Assembly: GCA_026260175.1 (NCBI GenBank) | Contig: JAKCWW010006639.1 | Location: forward strand, 1-29,815 | Direction: 5' to 3' | Length of the DNA stretch: 29,815 bases | Source: Reticulitermes lucifugus | Taxonomy: Eukaryota; Arthropoda; Insecta; Blattodea; Rhinotermitidae | In this document: one piece after another, positions 9,743 to 19,575 of the stretch | How the letters are laid out: each line of letters begins with the position of its first letter | Position numbering within the stretch: position 1 is the first letter of the stretch | Notes under the pieces: model-generated | Databases searched by the model: none | Told to the model about the DNA's origin: nothing | What the model saw: the letters and a program-made list of their open reading frames with translations, nothing else | Translations under genes and position numbers: made by a program

Positions 9743-10772
9743 CTGTAAGGTCGAGGTGCTGGAGGTTGGAACATCGTGTTACGAGATCGAATAGTGTTGG
9801 GTTAGTCACAGTATTACACCCATGCAGCTGTAGGTGTGTGAGTTCTGGGCACCGCCTGGCTAAGAGGGTCAACCCTCGGTCTGTGAGCCGAGTTCCGTCA
9901 CTTAGAAACACACGCTCTACGTTGGGACATGCACCGGTCCGCCCCTGCCCGCAAAGCCGCCTGAGGACGCCCCGGATCGCCCTGTCCCCACATACAGCCT
10001 CCCCACTCAATTTGATTGTTCTCCACAATCGTGGCTCCCAAGCGAGGTGTTCCCACCGCCGACACACCCTTGCGCACACACACAATTCACTACTGTCCAG
10101 CCACGAAAATATCTTGATGACGGCATCGTCCGGTAGACGATCGAATGGCGAATTCTTCGAATGGAAACGTTTTCCTTTTAACATTGCACCTGTGTTGGGT
10201 GTTTCGGCTGCTGCCGTGGAAAGGGGTAGAATTGGAGGGTGAGGGTCAGTCCAAGGGCCAGGCGTAGATGGTCCTGGGCTCGGAGATACCAGAGTGTGGT
10301 AACCTTGGTCCAAAGACGGTGAAGAACGTCCAAGTTTGTGGTGAGAATTGTAAGTTTGATCGTTGGACTGATGGCAACACTGAAGGTGGTCCAGTGTTGG
10401 AGAAGATGCTGTTCTCAATCCTGGTGAACCCCTGAGCTGGAACCCACAGTCGAGTGGTGGAGAGGTCCTCCCAAGAACGTGGTAACCCTGTTCGAGGTGC
10501 TTATAGCTGGTCTGGTTCAGCTGGGCAGGAGACGCCCTAGCCGTGGTGCGATGGTAGGCTGATGGATCGAGGTGGTAGCCAGCTGCGGGTGTTTCCAGAA
10601 GTTGAGGAGACTGTTGCGAAGCGGAGCCGCGGGACAGGTGGTAAACAACCTGTGAGTCGATGGACGGAGACGCTCGGCCCAGCTTGGCCAAGGGGCATAC
10701 CATGGGTGAGAGACGCCCCAGCAGCGCGGCGGCGGAGCGGGACGACGACGGCGCAGGAACATTCTGCGCCAT
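9743..10772 (-). CDS. Fbxl7: Fbxl7 F-box/LRR protein, first coding exon (partial gene)
   Basis: This exon encodes 343 codons plus one base of the insect orthologue of FBXL7, the substrate-receptor subunit of an SCF (Skp1-Cullin1-F-box) ubiquitin ligase. In Drosophila Fbxl7 acts in Fat/Dachs growth and polarity signalling. Residues 1-208 are low-complexity, rich in Ser, Pro, His and Tyr, and probably disordered. The F-box is at about 211-250 (DRLPDDAVIKIFSWL, then CARVCRRW and PRLWRTIKL). Leucine-rich repeats start near 284 (LTDRGL, CPELTHLQLHGC, CSNLQHLDLTG). These blocks match the FBXL7 family closely, including the CARVCRRW and LTDRGL signatures. The start is the ATG at 10772: an in-frame TAG lies upstream at 10832-10830, and the context has G at -3 and +4. 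The exon ends in G|GTAAGT; the Gly codon is split in phase 1 and the family continues with Cys. The remaining LRR exons are not in the window. The exon is much more GC-rich than its flanks. I am very sure of the family and fairly sure it is Fbxl7 rather than another FBXL. Confidence 0.93.
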
Positions 10773-10847
10773 GACGGCGCCTAGCGTCGCTCTTCTAACT
10801 CGTGCTGATCCGTCCCTCTTCGCCTGTCGCTACTCCTGCTGTCGCTG
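10773..10847 (-). promoter_or_regulatory. Probable Fbxl7 5' UTR with a candidate acceptor at 10848
   Basis: Between the ATG and a pyrimidine-rich CATTTTCCAG (AG at 10849-10848, minus strand) lie 75 bases with an in-frame stop, which fits untranslated leader. If the AG is a real acceptor, there is a non-coding exon further upstream, at higher coordinates. No TATA box or other core promoter could be recognised. The acceptor is only a pattern match. Confidence 0.3.
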
Positions 10848-12061
10848 CTGGAAAATGAAGACACACGATTTAGAACCATGCTTTGGTTATGTCCAATCGC
10901 AGCCGCAAAACAACAGAATGAAGAATGTGTCGACATAGGTAACTTCAAGGTTCGAAATCATGGTGCTTTATTTCATTCTTATTTTCGCCAGAAGTCAAAT
11001 TTTATACCAAACCGACTTCATGCCACGAGACATCAGGCTTGCTTTGCTCTTCTGTTGCGTGCAACATGCGATTCTTTCTTCTTATGAAACCAAAGGTTTC
11101 GAAGTATTCTGTTGGATTTGAAGCCAGTTTAACTAGATGAAGTTGAATGAATGAGTTACTTATTATTATAAAACAGGTTCGTAACCTTGGCTGATCTCCT
11201 TTGCGGGTTATTCGCAGCCGTCTGGTGAGTGACGTATCTTTGTAGTGCTTGTTAAAATTTCACTTACAATTGTTCATGAACGAAGCAGCATGTTTTAGCT
11301 ATCACTAAAATCGTATATAGATCTTTGACTATGTAATATTTAGGATCACAGGAAATTGAGAAACCAATTTATTGGAGCCTGTGGCCAGATTTGAATTGTT
11401 CTCAGTTTGTATTGTAGTTCTAAGATACAGACTTGTGACGAAGCAACAGGAATATGGAGAAAATTGCGTATAAGAAGCCTAATAATGTTCATTCTCCGTC
11501 TAACTTAATTTCGGTGATCAAAGGAAGGAGAGTAAGATGGGTTAGACATGCAGCACGCAGCTTAGCTGATTCCAAGGACCAGAGTGCGTAGAAACGAATG
11601 GTTTCTCAGCTCTTTAAGAAATGCCCCACCTTCCCACGGAACTCGGATGTTTATACACACCTTAATGCAGGTATTATGAACCAGACACTGCTACAGACCA
11701 TAAAGAATCATTAAGTTGAAACTGTTCTGTGAAAGCGAGTACTGTGTGATTTTCTAAATGTGTTAAAAGTCTCAACACCAGATAAAAAGTTGGGTCTTTG
11801 TTGTGCCTGTTAGTAGTGATGTAGGCAAATTGATACATTATTATGAGGGCCAACGTTATGAGGCAGTCTGTCGAGATAATTGCTTCTCACGCAGGAGCAA
11901 GGTTTGCTTAAAGCGAAGCCTAGAGTGCGTCATTACGCGCTGCGTGTCGTGCGTAACACAGCGGCGATTCCTTCAGGACGATACATAGCTAACGTATATT
12001 TCGCCATTTCTGTTCTCCTAATAAAGATAAAGTAAATGTTATTGGATATTTTACCACGGAG
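10848..12061. other. 5' flank of Fbxl7, no recognised feature
   Basis: GC content falls back to the local background past about 10860. No TATA box, second coding exon, tRNA-like head or SINE was seen. It could hold the promoter or be intron behind a non-coding first exon. Confidence 0.5.
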
Positions 12062-12352
12062 CTTTGTGGGTCGGGATAGCGTAGTCGGTAGAGCGACTCG
12101 CTACGGGCTGGAGGGTCCGGGGATCGAATCCCGGTGGGGGCGAGATTTTCCGCANNNNNNNNNNNNNNNNNNNNNNNNNNNNNNNNNNNNNNNNNNNNNN
12201 NNNNNNNNNNNNNNNNNNNNNNNNNNNNNNNNNNNNNNNNNNNNNNNNNNNNNNNNNTAGCGCCGAGGTTAAAGAAAGAGTAGAGCTATACCTTTACTTC
12301 CCCTCTGGGCCTTCATGGCCCGTTCTAGGGAGAAATTTACCTTTACCCGGAG
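12062..12352 (+). mobile_element. tRNA-derived SINE (family 1), best-preserved ends, interrupted by an assembly gap
   Basis: The head is the cleanest in the window: GGGATAGCGTAGTCGGTAGA with box B GGGGATCGAATCCC (12118-12131) inside the tRNA-like fold. After the gap, the 3' part TAGCGCCGAGGTTAAAGAAA and GGGCCTTCATGGCCCGTTCT is nearly identical to the copy at 25303-25494. The near identity implies recent, possibly ongoing, activity of this subfamily. The head carries the two internal RNA polymerase III promoter boxes. Confidence 0.9.
12155..12257. other. Assembly gap (run of N)
   Basis: 103 undetermined bases fall in the middle of a SINE. The missing body segment in other copies is of comparable size, so the gap probably hides only SINE sequence. 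Confidence 0.97.
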
Positions 12353-12812
12353 CTTTATGTTTTTGATTTTCAACGACATTACCTACAAAACTGAAACACG
12401 CCATAGTTTATGTTGTAAAACTTGGCTGTCTAAGCACTGCTGAAAACTGTCACTTCTGATGAGTCCCATTACTTTTCTGTGGTATTGTAATGAAATGAAT
12501 TAAGGTGCTTCGCTTCTTTATTTACTTTAACCTGCCACATAATCGTCTAATAATAATCTGTTAACCTACAGACATCTGTTGTGTTTACAATAATCGTCGG
12601 AATGGTTACAACTGTTCTTTCAGAGTTAACGGCAATAAATTTGTAGGAAAGATTTCCTCGTTAAAGTTCATGAAGGTAAATACGTTGGATCATTGTAATC
12701 AGAAATTTTCTGGAAGTGCGTAAATGAATAGGGCACAGAACACAGAAAACTTAAAAAGCTGTATTCTGGCAAAAAAAAAGTGTTACTCACAATTCCTTTT
12801 TCCATTACTAAT
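12353..12812. other. Non-coding stretch
   Basis: No gene or repeat recognised; one A9 run near 12771. Confidence 0.5.
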
Positions 12813-12876
12813 TCTCTTTAATATATGTTTATTGTTCGACGAATGTACAGTTTTTATTCACTATTAATTTGTGAAG

Positions 12877-12926
12877 TACAGTCCTTCATGTTTCGAACCT
12901 TATCCTGGTTCATCCTCAGGGACTTC
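12877..12926 (-). ncRNA. Hammerhead motif, cleavage triplet mutated
   Basis: On the minus strand: stem I TGAAGTCC, core CTGAGGA (12919-12913), an unpaired T, stem II GAACC/GGTTC, GAAA (12894-12891), CATG. The expected GTA reads GAA, so the U16.1 position is lost. The other core positions are intact and identical to the partner at 13094. Confidence 0.6.
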
Positions 12927-13093
12927 AGTATTTTAAATTACACAAATTTTACATCAATGATACAATTGGATAAAATAGTAAAAACTGAATAACATGAATT
13001 TTACAATCGAGTTGTACACTGGTTAAGATGATAAAAAGTGAATAGGTGTAGCAATGTATAATTCGATTGTAAAATATGTGTAATTTAAAATAC

Positions 13094-13149
13094 TGAAGTC
13101 CCTGAGGATGAACCAGGATAAGGTTCGAAACATGTAGGACTGTACTTCA
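13094..13149 (+). ncRNA. Type-I hammerhead ribozyme motif, core intact
   Basis: Stem I 5' arm TGAA+GTCC (13094-13101), core CTGAGGA (13102-13108), an unpaired T, stem II GAACC/GGTTC (13110-13114 and 13122-13126) with a seven-base loop, GAAA (13127-13130), C-AT-G stem III, GTA (13134-13136) with predicted cleavage after 13136. The stem I 3' arm is GGAC (13137-13140), a five-base bulge TGTAC, then TTCA (13146-13149). The stem I bulge opposite a stem II loop is the geometry used for the tertiary contact in natural type-I hammerheads. Stem III is two pairs and would be stabilised by dimer pairing. Confidence 0.72.
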
Positions 13150-13251
13150 CAATCAATAGTGAATAAAAGTGTACATTCGTCGGACAATAAACATAGAAAA
13201 GTAAATGTACGGAATGAATAATATTAAGTCTCTTTAATATATTAATGAAAG

Positions 13252-13513
13252 GTAAAGTTTTCCCTGTTCACGCCACGAAGGCGTAGAGGCGTACAGACAT
13301 ATAGCTCCATTCATTGTTAATCTCGGCGCTAGATGGAGGTGAGTGGATAACTTAACGCTCCGGCTGCTTTGCCCCCAGGAAAGGACCCCGATACCCATTG
13401 AATAAGAGGGTGTGGACGTTTTCGATAGGAGAAAACCTCTTGTCCCTACCGGGATTCGAACCCCGGACCGTCCAGCCCGTTAGCCCAGTCACTACACCGC
13501 TACTGCTGGCTCC
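13252..13513 (-). mobile_element. tRNA-derived SINE (family 1), near full length
   Basis: On the plus strand: GGTAAAGTTTTCCCTGTTCA, CTCGGCGCTAGATGGAGGTG, GGCTGCTTTGCCCCCAGGAA, CCCATTGAATAAGAGGGTGT. The head in reverse has box B GGGATTCGAACCCC (13450-13463). It starts within about 10 bases of the hammerhead element's right duplication. TAATATATT (13235-13243) and TAATATGTT (13514-13522) may be its own target duplication, with one mismatch. Confidence 0.82.
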
Positions 13514-13522
13514 TAATATGTT

Positions 13523-14103
13523 CATCTGTAGCTAATATCCATTTCAATGGTTTGTATTGCCCCAGAGTGTTTATGCTGTAAGATGTTCCAAGTTCCGGTC
13601 ACTGCTCGTTGGACTCATACTGATCCGACCTTGATTGCAGTGATTAACACAATCAAAAATTAATCTGAACGCGAAGTTGGGAGACCTCTTGTTCCACCTT
13701 TAATGGAGAACGGGTTTATCAACTTTTACTCCCCCTCATGAAGTTGTTTGAACAGTTTTGTCCCCGCAGTAGTGTGTTTTTTACATTTTGAATAAAAAAT
13801 TAGTGTCCTATGCTAGAGGGCTAACAACATTTGAAATGAAGGATTTTATGGTTATAGAAAACAAGCAAAAGTCTTTAGCTAAAGAGGTCTGTCCCTTGGT
13901 TCAGGAATCCGATAAGACTAGTCCATTACGCAAACAGGAGGCCCGGTTTAGAAGCTGCTGGTTATCAGTAGCTTTATTTAGTAGCATGTGTTCATTGAGC
14001 ATTCCTTTAACATGCCTACAAAACTCCGACTTTCTGAAATGCAGCCTCTCTCATAGGGAGATGAAATTTCGATAAAATCTATGTTGATGTCTGAGGATTG
14101 GAG
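13523..14103. other. Non-coding stretch
   Basis: A 95-codon open frame at 13788-14075 has no recognisable domain and average local composition. I see nothing else. Confidence 0.45.
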
Positions 14104-14400
14104 CCTAAATAGCGTAGTTGGTCTTGTGACGAGACTGTGGGCAGGACGGTCTGCGGTTCTATACCCAGCAAGATTTTTCTCTTCTCCAAAACGTCCAGAT
14201 CGGTTGTGGAGCCCATCCAGACTTTTATTCAGTGGGTATCAGGGGCTTTTTCTCCTAGGATAAAGCGACCAGGGCGTGAGGCTGACCACTTGCCTTCATC
14301 TAGTGCCTACGTTAAGAATGAGCGAAGCTATGCTTCTCTTCCCTGATATGCTTTCACGGCGTGCACAGGCCAACTTTGCTGTCCTTTCTAACTTCATCTT
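14104..14400 (+). mobile_element. tRNA-derived SINE (family 1), diverged full-length copy
   Basis: Head AAATAGCGTAGTTGGTCTTG with a box B remnant GCGGTTCTATACCC, then TTCTCCAAAACGTCCAGATC, CAGTGGGTATCAGGGGCTTT, AGCGACCAGGGCGTGAGGCT, CATCTAGTGCCTACGTTAAG and TGCTTTCACGGCGTGCACAG. The order matches the other copies. Confidence 0.8.
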
Positions 14401-14526
14401 ATATTTGCAGAATTCCAACTTGTAGCACTATAAGAGGTACGGACTGTTCCAGATCTGGACTACCATCAAGACCAATATAAATATATTTATTAACAGTTGT
14501 TACTGCGCATAATTAAGTACCATGAC

Positions 14527-14745
14527 ATAAGGCAAACTGGGAGGAGTGGAAATACAGTTCCTGCCATTCTTATAGTCGCCATTAGTGCAGACTTATTTAC
14601 TCTCTGGGAGAGGAATGCCGGTTGGTAGGAGGCTGGCTCGGTCCCCTCGCTTTGGCGTACAGAAAATCTCTTCCCCGCAGGGAATCGAACACAGGTCTTC
14701 CATCTCGCGGCCTAGACACTACACTTATTGAGTTATTCTGACTCC
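14527..14745 (-). mobile_element. tRNA-derived SINE (family 1), partial
   Basis: The plus strand shows the reversed body (GGGAGGAGTGGAAATACAG, CTCTGGGAGAGGAATGCCGG, GGAGGCTGGCTCGGTCCCC) and a head with box B in reverse, GGGAATCGAACAC (14681-14693). It faces the copy at 14104 across about 125 bases, so the two form a loose inverted pair. Confidence 0.72.
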
Positions 14746-16302
14746 ACCATTTACGTAACAATAGAAGAAACGGAAAGGGATGGGGATTAGGAAGGCCTCC
14801 AGACGGAGCTAGACTTGCAGATACTGGGGACATTCACTGTACTCGCTGTTATGAGATTGCGTTAAAATGGCTGTCACCATCCCATGTACTCCCTACATCT
14901 TCTGAGTGGTCTTTTGTTCTAAATTTTGCAACAGAATTATGTTATGCATTTCAGAAAACAATATCGTAAATCAACAGACCTCAGCTGTTTTTTTTACGTT
15001 CGGTACAAAGATACTGGAAATCTATTACACAGGCTACTTTACGAGATCATGTAACACCTAGACAAGGCAAGGTGTCGCAAAAATTAAAATTAACGGCCGG
15101 TTTACTGTCAGATGCGTGGGCTGACTAATGTAGAGATGCAAAATGCCGTGTATCCCAGCATGCTTTACGGGGTGGAGACGAGAAGCGAACCAAAGACTGT
15201 GCAATAACAAGTGAGAATCAGGCGTCAGAAAAATAACAACAGACGAATACATTGCTACTTCTAGGCGAGGCTTTAGTGAAATAAGACAGACATGCAAGGC
15301 GCGGTCGTGGCATAGCTCAAGATTCGAACTCCATCCTTTGAACAAAGTGAAGGATAGATGTTGTTATGCCCACGTTTGTTGTTGCAACATGGTAATGTTG
15401 TGCCACATTCTTGATGTGTTGTTATGTAACATCTTCACCGTAATATATTACAAATCATGATCTGCGGATTGGAGAGTTCCACGGATGTTCAACACATTTT
15501 ACAACCTCACAAACTCGTAATTCTAAGCTAATGAAGTTTTATAAGTTTCGCTTCTAGGCTTACATCACACGGACTCTCCTCTGTTTCTCATAATCACGAA
15601 TTTTAAATGCAAACCAAGGAACGTGTAAATTAATGTAGACAGTTCAAGCATAAAAGTATCTATTGCAGTCACAGACTCCGAGCTGTACAGTCACGCCTAC
15701 TATAAGCCTTTATGGCGTGTCCTAGAGTCAGCTTACATGGATGCTGACCACGAACTAGACACAGTAGCCTCAGTAGGCTCTGCGAAGTTCCACTAGATTA
15801 TGGATATTTGCAGCCGATCAACTTTAAGTTCTCCCCGAATTTTCATATTTACCACTCATACTGACTCTTTGAAGTTACTGCAGTTAACTGTATCAATCCA
15901 GCATAGTCCAGCTCCTATTACAACGCCCCTTTTAACTTCCATTTAAATATTATCTTGCTGTAAATTCGCTGGGTTTTATATGTCACATATATTCCATATT
16001 CACATATCAAAAACAGTGGACAAATATGGAAATTTTTGACATGCGCAGTGTTGTAAGCTTTCCTCGGACACCGTGATTACTAATACCCGGTTTGTATAAA
16101 GGCCCAAACAGATTTACGAAGAGCAATAAACTTGGAATTAACTGACTGCAAAGGATGGCAGAGTCAAAAGAGGAAAGTCTGCTGGAGTTGAATATTTTAA
16201 CTAATTATAGAAAGTATTTTAATTTTTATTTTCAAATTTAATTATTTTACACATGCGAGTGACATGTCAATCAAATAATACAAGGTAATATAACTAAATG
16301 CC
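14746..16302. other. Non-coding stretch with faint repeat traces
   Basis: The only faint signal is 15690-15735 (GCCTTTATGGCGTGTCCTAG), which resembles the 3' end of the family-1 SINE. No coding exon is recognised. Confidence 0.45.
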
Positions 16303-16620
16303 GATCCAGTGGCCGTGCGGTCTAAGGCGTGGGTCTTCAGCCGCTCGCTTGCTAGGATCGTGGGTTCGAATCCCACCGGGGGCATGGATGTTTGTGTAAG
16401 GACGGTAATATGGAACGTAAAGTGACATGGAGGACGAAAGGATTTAAACAGTACAAATATGGATCAAAGGGGAAAAAACCCCGACAGTAAAAAAAAATCC
16501 CACCGGGGGCATGGATGTTTGTCTCTTGTGAGTGTTGTTGTCAGGTAGAGGCCTCTGCGACGAGCCGATCCCTCGTCCAGAGGAGTCCTACCGACCGTGG
16601 TGTGTCTCTCAGTGTGATCA
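16303..16620 (+). mobile_element. SINE family 2 (tRNA-Leu-like head), split by a nested insert
   Basis: Box A TGGCCGTGCGGTCTAAGGCG (16310-16329) and box B GGGTTCGAATCCC (16362-16374), with a long variable arm between them, fit a class-II tRNA of the Leu type. The body CACCGGGGGCATGGATGTTT, GTCTCTTGTGAGTGTTG, CGTCCAGAGGAGTCCTACCG and GGTGTGTCTCTCAGTGTGAT matches the minus copy at 4748-5010. The body is broken by an insert at 16396-16497. The polymerase III boxes still look good. Confidence 0.82.
16396..16497 (+). mobile_element. 102-bp A-tailed insert flanked by 25-bp direct repeats
   Basis: The 25 bases at 16371-16395 are repeated exactly at 16498-16522, and between them lie 102 bases not seen in the other family-2 copy, ending in a run of A. 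This is what a very short retroinsertion with a long target duplication would leave. A local duplication or template switch is the alternative. The source of the 102 bases is not recognised. Confidence 0.6.
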
Positions 16621-16719
16621 AAAGAAAATTACAAAACCTCAACACTGAAACGGGAAACCGGAGTGGGTAGAAGAGGAAGACTAAAAAAACTAAATTATTT
16701 CACATTTTTCTAATTATTG

Positions 16720-16765
16720 GATAGCCTGAGGGTGACCACTACGGTCGAAACATGTAGTCACACCT
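16720..16765 (+). ncRNA. Hammerhead-like motif with one core change
   Basis: CTGAGGG (16726-16732; A9 changed to G), an unpaired T, stem II GACC/GGTC (16734-16737 and 16743-16746), GAAA (16747-16750), C-AT-G, GTA (16754-16756). Stem III again carries ACATGT. Stem I pairing is weak, so this is probably a decayed copy. Confidence 0.45.
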
Positions 16766-16967
16766 AGTGTGATAGTTCTAACTTTAAATGTTAATAAAGT
16801 TATGAAAACAGCAAATGTTACATTGTCAGTTGCAACAACGGGATGCAAAACGTAAAAGATTAATGGTAATCTACATTCAGATTCCCAAAATATTTTAGTA
16901 GTTAAAAAAATTTACCATCTCCCTAAATGCGTGTATTTTAAATAGAGCTTCATAAAAAGAGTAAAGT

Positions 16968-17262
16968 TAAATTTGCTTCTGTGCAAGCCATGAAGGCGTA
17001 TAGGTGGAGTTGGGGTATAGCTTCACTCATTCTTAATCTCGGCACTAAATGAAGGTAAGTGGTCAGCTTTATGCTCCGACTGCTTTTCACCGGAGAAAGA
17101 TCCCTGGTATCCAGTGAATAGGAGGCTGGGTGAGCCCGAAAGTCGGTCTGGACTTTCGTAAGGTCAGTACCTCTTGTCCCTGCTGAGACTCCGACAGTGG
17201 ATGTTTCAGCCCCATAGCCTATTCACTATACCAACTGAGCTATCCCGGCTGTCAATAATTCT
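16968..17262 (-). mobile_element. tRNA-derived SINE (family 1), near full length
   Basis: Plus strand: AAGCCATGAAGGCGTATAGG, CTCGGCACTAAATGAAGGTA, GGTATCCAGTGAATAGGAGG, GAAAGTCGGTCTGGACTTTC. The head, in reverse, ends ACTATACCAACTGAGCTATC, the mirror of box A. Box B is damaged (GAGACTCCGACAG). Confidence 0.82.
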
Positions 17263-19575
17263 CAATGACTGGACATGATGGGCCTATTCTAAAAAATTTC
17301 CATTTGGTAATGGTTCAAGTCCCGAGTTTTCCAAACTAAATCAAAAATAGAATGTTATTACGACCGACAGTTCAAGTCTACATTTATTTAAATCTAAAGT
17401 TACAATACTGTGGTGTAGTAAATATCTAGTTACACATGTTAATCCAACCAAACGTTTTGTTGTTACGCAAGATGATTAAAAAGCTTGTGTTTCAAAATAT
17501 AAAATGGTCGCAACGCATTTTTGTGAGTTCTATTTCCCCCCACCAGTATATTATGCTCCGCCGATGCTTGGTCAGCAGTTTCTTCGATACTAAATAAGGC
17601 AAACGGATGATAAAACATTAACTGAACTTTGTTGAAGGTAAAGTTTATCCTTTATATCCTTTGCTCCTAAACACTAGTTCGTGTATGTTGCCTTGGAGGT
17701 TTGGCTGTCTTGCTGTCTGTACCCAGGGGAAGATCTTGTGTCGACCCGTGAAACAGGAGACCACAAGGCCAGCAAAATCTTCCTGGAGTTAGAGCTGAAA
17801 ACAGACTTCCAACGCGTGGTTGAGGATCGTATTCCATTCACCCAGTTAATGTGAGTTGCACATAAATACAAATCCAATCTTCATAAAGTAGTCACTGTAC
17901 CTATAAACCAGAGGTAGCGAACCACTGGCATCGGTGATTACAGGGTTTTGTCTACAGGTCTGTTAGCATCTAGAGCCACATGATAATTCCATGTTTCACC
18001 AAGTAATAATTCTTTTTCGTACGATATATATGCTGTTACTTCAAGTATGTACCCTGAATACTGAGACGCATGGTTACCCTGAGAAAGACAGGCACAAGGG
18101 AACATGGCATTATATCATTTTGACGATTACAAACCGTGAACTACACTGAATCAAATTTAAGCCGGCTCAAAACGAAATGAGTACAGTTCGTGTTGCTGTC
18201 GAACCACATACAGATACTGACTGCGGAATTTGCATTTGACCTTGGCAGTGGCGACCGTCCCTTGTTTGTAACCAGTAACCGATGTATTCCAGTGATAAAT
18301 ACATTTGTTTGAAGTGCAGTCGTGTTTTGTGCGTGTGAGATAAAACAGTTATTTTCTGTAGTGTTCTACGTAGTTAGAGCTGCGCATAAATTTTACTGTA
18401 GGCTTGTTATAAAAGAAAAAGAAATAAAAGGAAACTACGTCATGCAATAATAGAGACTCATGTTTATGACAGGATCTATACGTTTTCCCCCGACCTTCAT
18501 CGCGAGTGTTAAGGGACTATCCAAGCTGTGCAGGTCAGTTGCATTCTCTTGAGTAAGCGACATTACAAGATATGGATTAAAGAACGTTCTTGCAAATGCA
18601 GATGTCATTTATCCCCCTGGACGGTACTAGAACAACTGGGATAGCTGGTAGTACTTCGTATTGGTGAGGAACGTTTGATACAAATCTGGCACCAGGCAAG
18701 GAGAAGATTCGCATCCCTGCTATAAACATTAATTTCTTTGTATATGCTACGTAATTGTGCTCATGTTAAGCTTCGCCAATAAATAACAAGAGCTGATGAT
18801 GACATAGCAACAATCTTCAGGCACATTTGTTTATTAATAGCCGACGCTGATGTGTCGGTCTCCAGTACTCGCTACATAATAAAAGTCAGACATAAGCCGA
18901 AATTCTCTGAAATAATAAATTAAAGTGAGTGGCAGACAAGCGAACAAAGAACAGTCTCGACAGGACTGGACCTCGGACATTTTCTCAGTATTTTGTAGCA
19001 GTTTGCTGCATCTGAATCCTTGACAGAACTGCATGTGGTCTCCCCAACATCATTTGCGCCATAATAACATCTCGTACAGTTTCGTTTTTCGGTTGAGACA
19101 ATAAAATCCCCCCACACTCAAACAGAACCAGCGGTATTCAAGAGGCAGGGCAAATTATGGTACAGCCAGACCTCGGAATTGTTTTATAAACATAATGTAT
19201 TTCGGATACATTTTGGTCCACTTTTAAACAGCACGCATGCTGACAATTCATCCGGAATGTATTTGGCGTATTTCTTCAAGACCTTTATTATGGAAAATGT
19301 CCCTTAAGATTTTTTTTCATTTCTTGTAATTTATGTTTTTCTGGAAAGTCAGTCATCGTATCTCATAACCACTGAAAATAACAGGAACTATACTCGTGAA
19401 TCCCGTACATTTATCATTTCGTGAACCTAAACCGTGGCTTGTGCTTTCCAAATCACACATTTCTTTATGTAAAGTGTTTTTCAAAACACGATATATAAGG
19501 ACGAATGAGACGGGCCCAGCTGTTAAAGGAGCTTTTTCTATAGGGCCCAACTCGGTAGGTGCCCCCCCCCGCCGT
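17263..19575. other. Long non-coding stretch
   Basis: No gene is recognised. 17635-17880 begins like a family-1 SINE tail (GGTAAAGTTTATCC), but the body is not convincing. The minus frames at 18834-19117 overlap each other and have no domain. Confidence 0.45.

Larger units (their letters stand above)
12813..13242. mobile_element. Hammerhead-bearing 402-bp palindromic retroelement with 14-bp target duplication
   Basis: TCTCTTTAATATAT occurs at 12813-12826 and 13229-13242 and brackets 402 bp. Arms at 12827-12952 and 13068-13192 are inverted repeats with only a handful of differences over about 126 bases. Each arm contains one hammerhead motif, with ribozymes near the centre and the tails pointing outward. 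The right arm runs about 36 bases further, to AATGAATAATATTAAG, which directly abuts the duplication. The element has no open frame, so it is non-autonomous. This topology fits a 5'-inverted insertion made by target-primed reverse transcription, as in Penelope-like elements or retrozymes. Confidence 0.75.

Noticed and set aside
9607..10242. A 211-codon open frame on the plus strand
   Set aside because: It is antisense to the Fbxl7 exon; the frame is a by-product of the GC-rich coding sequence and shows no domain.
10517..10938. Other frames overlapping the Fbxl7 exon (81, 70 and 92 codons)
   Set aside because: They are out-of-frame or antisense shadows of the F-box exon with no motif of their own.
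15130..15360. LYGVET-like words suggesting a reverse transcriptase C-terminal region
   Set aside because: Only about six residues match; stops and frame changes follow at once, too little to call a retroelement.
15330..15440. GTTGTTGCAACA and GTTACATAAC palindromic words suggesting a MITE
   Set aside because: No paired terminal repeats or target duplication could be found around them.
17635..17880. Possible extra family-1 SINE on the minus strand
   Set aside because: Only the terminal GGTAAAGTTTATCC agrees; the body does not align with other copies.
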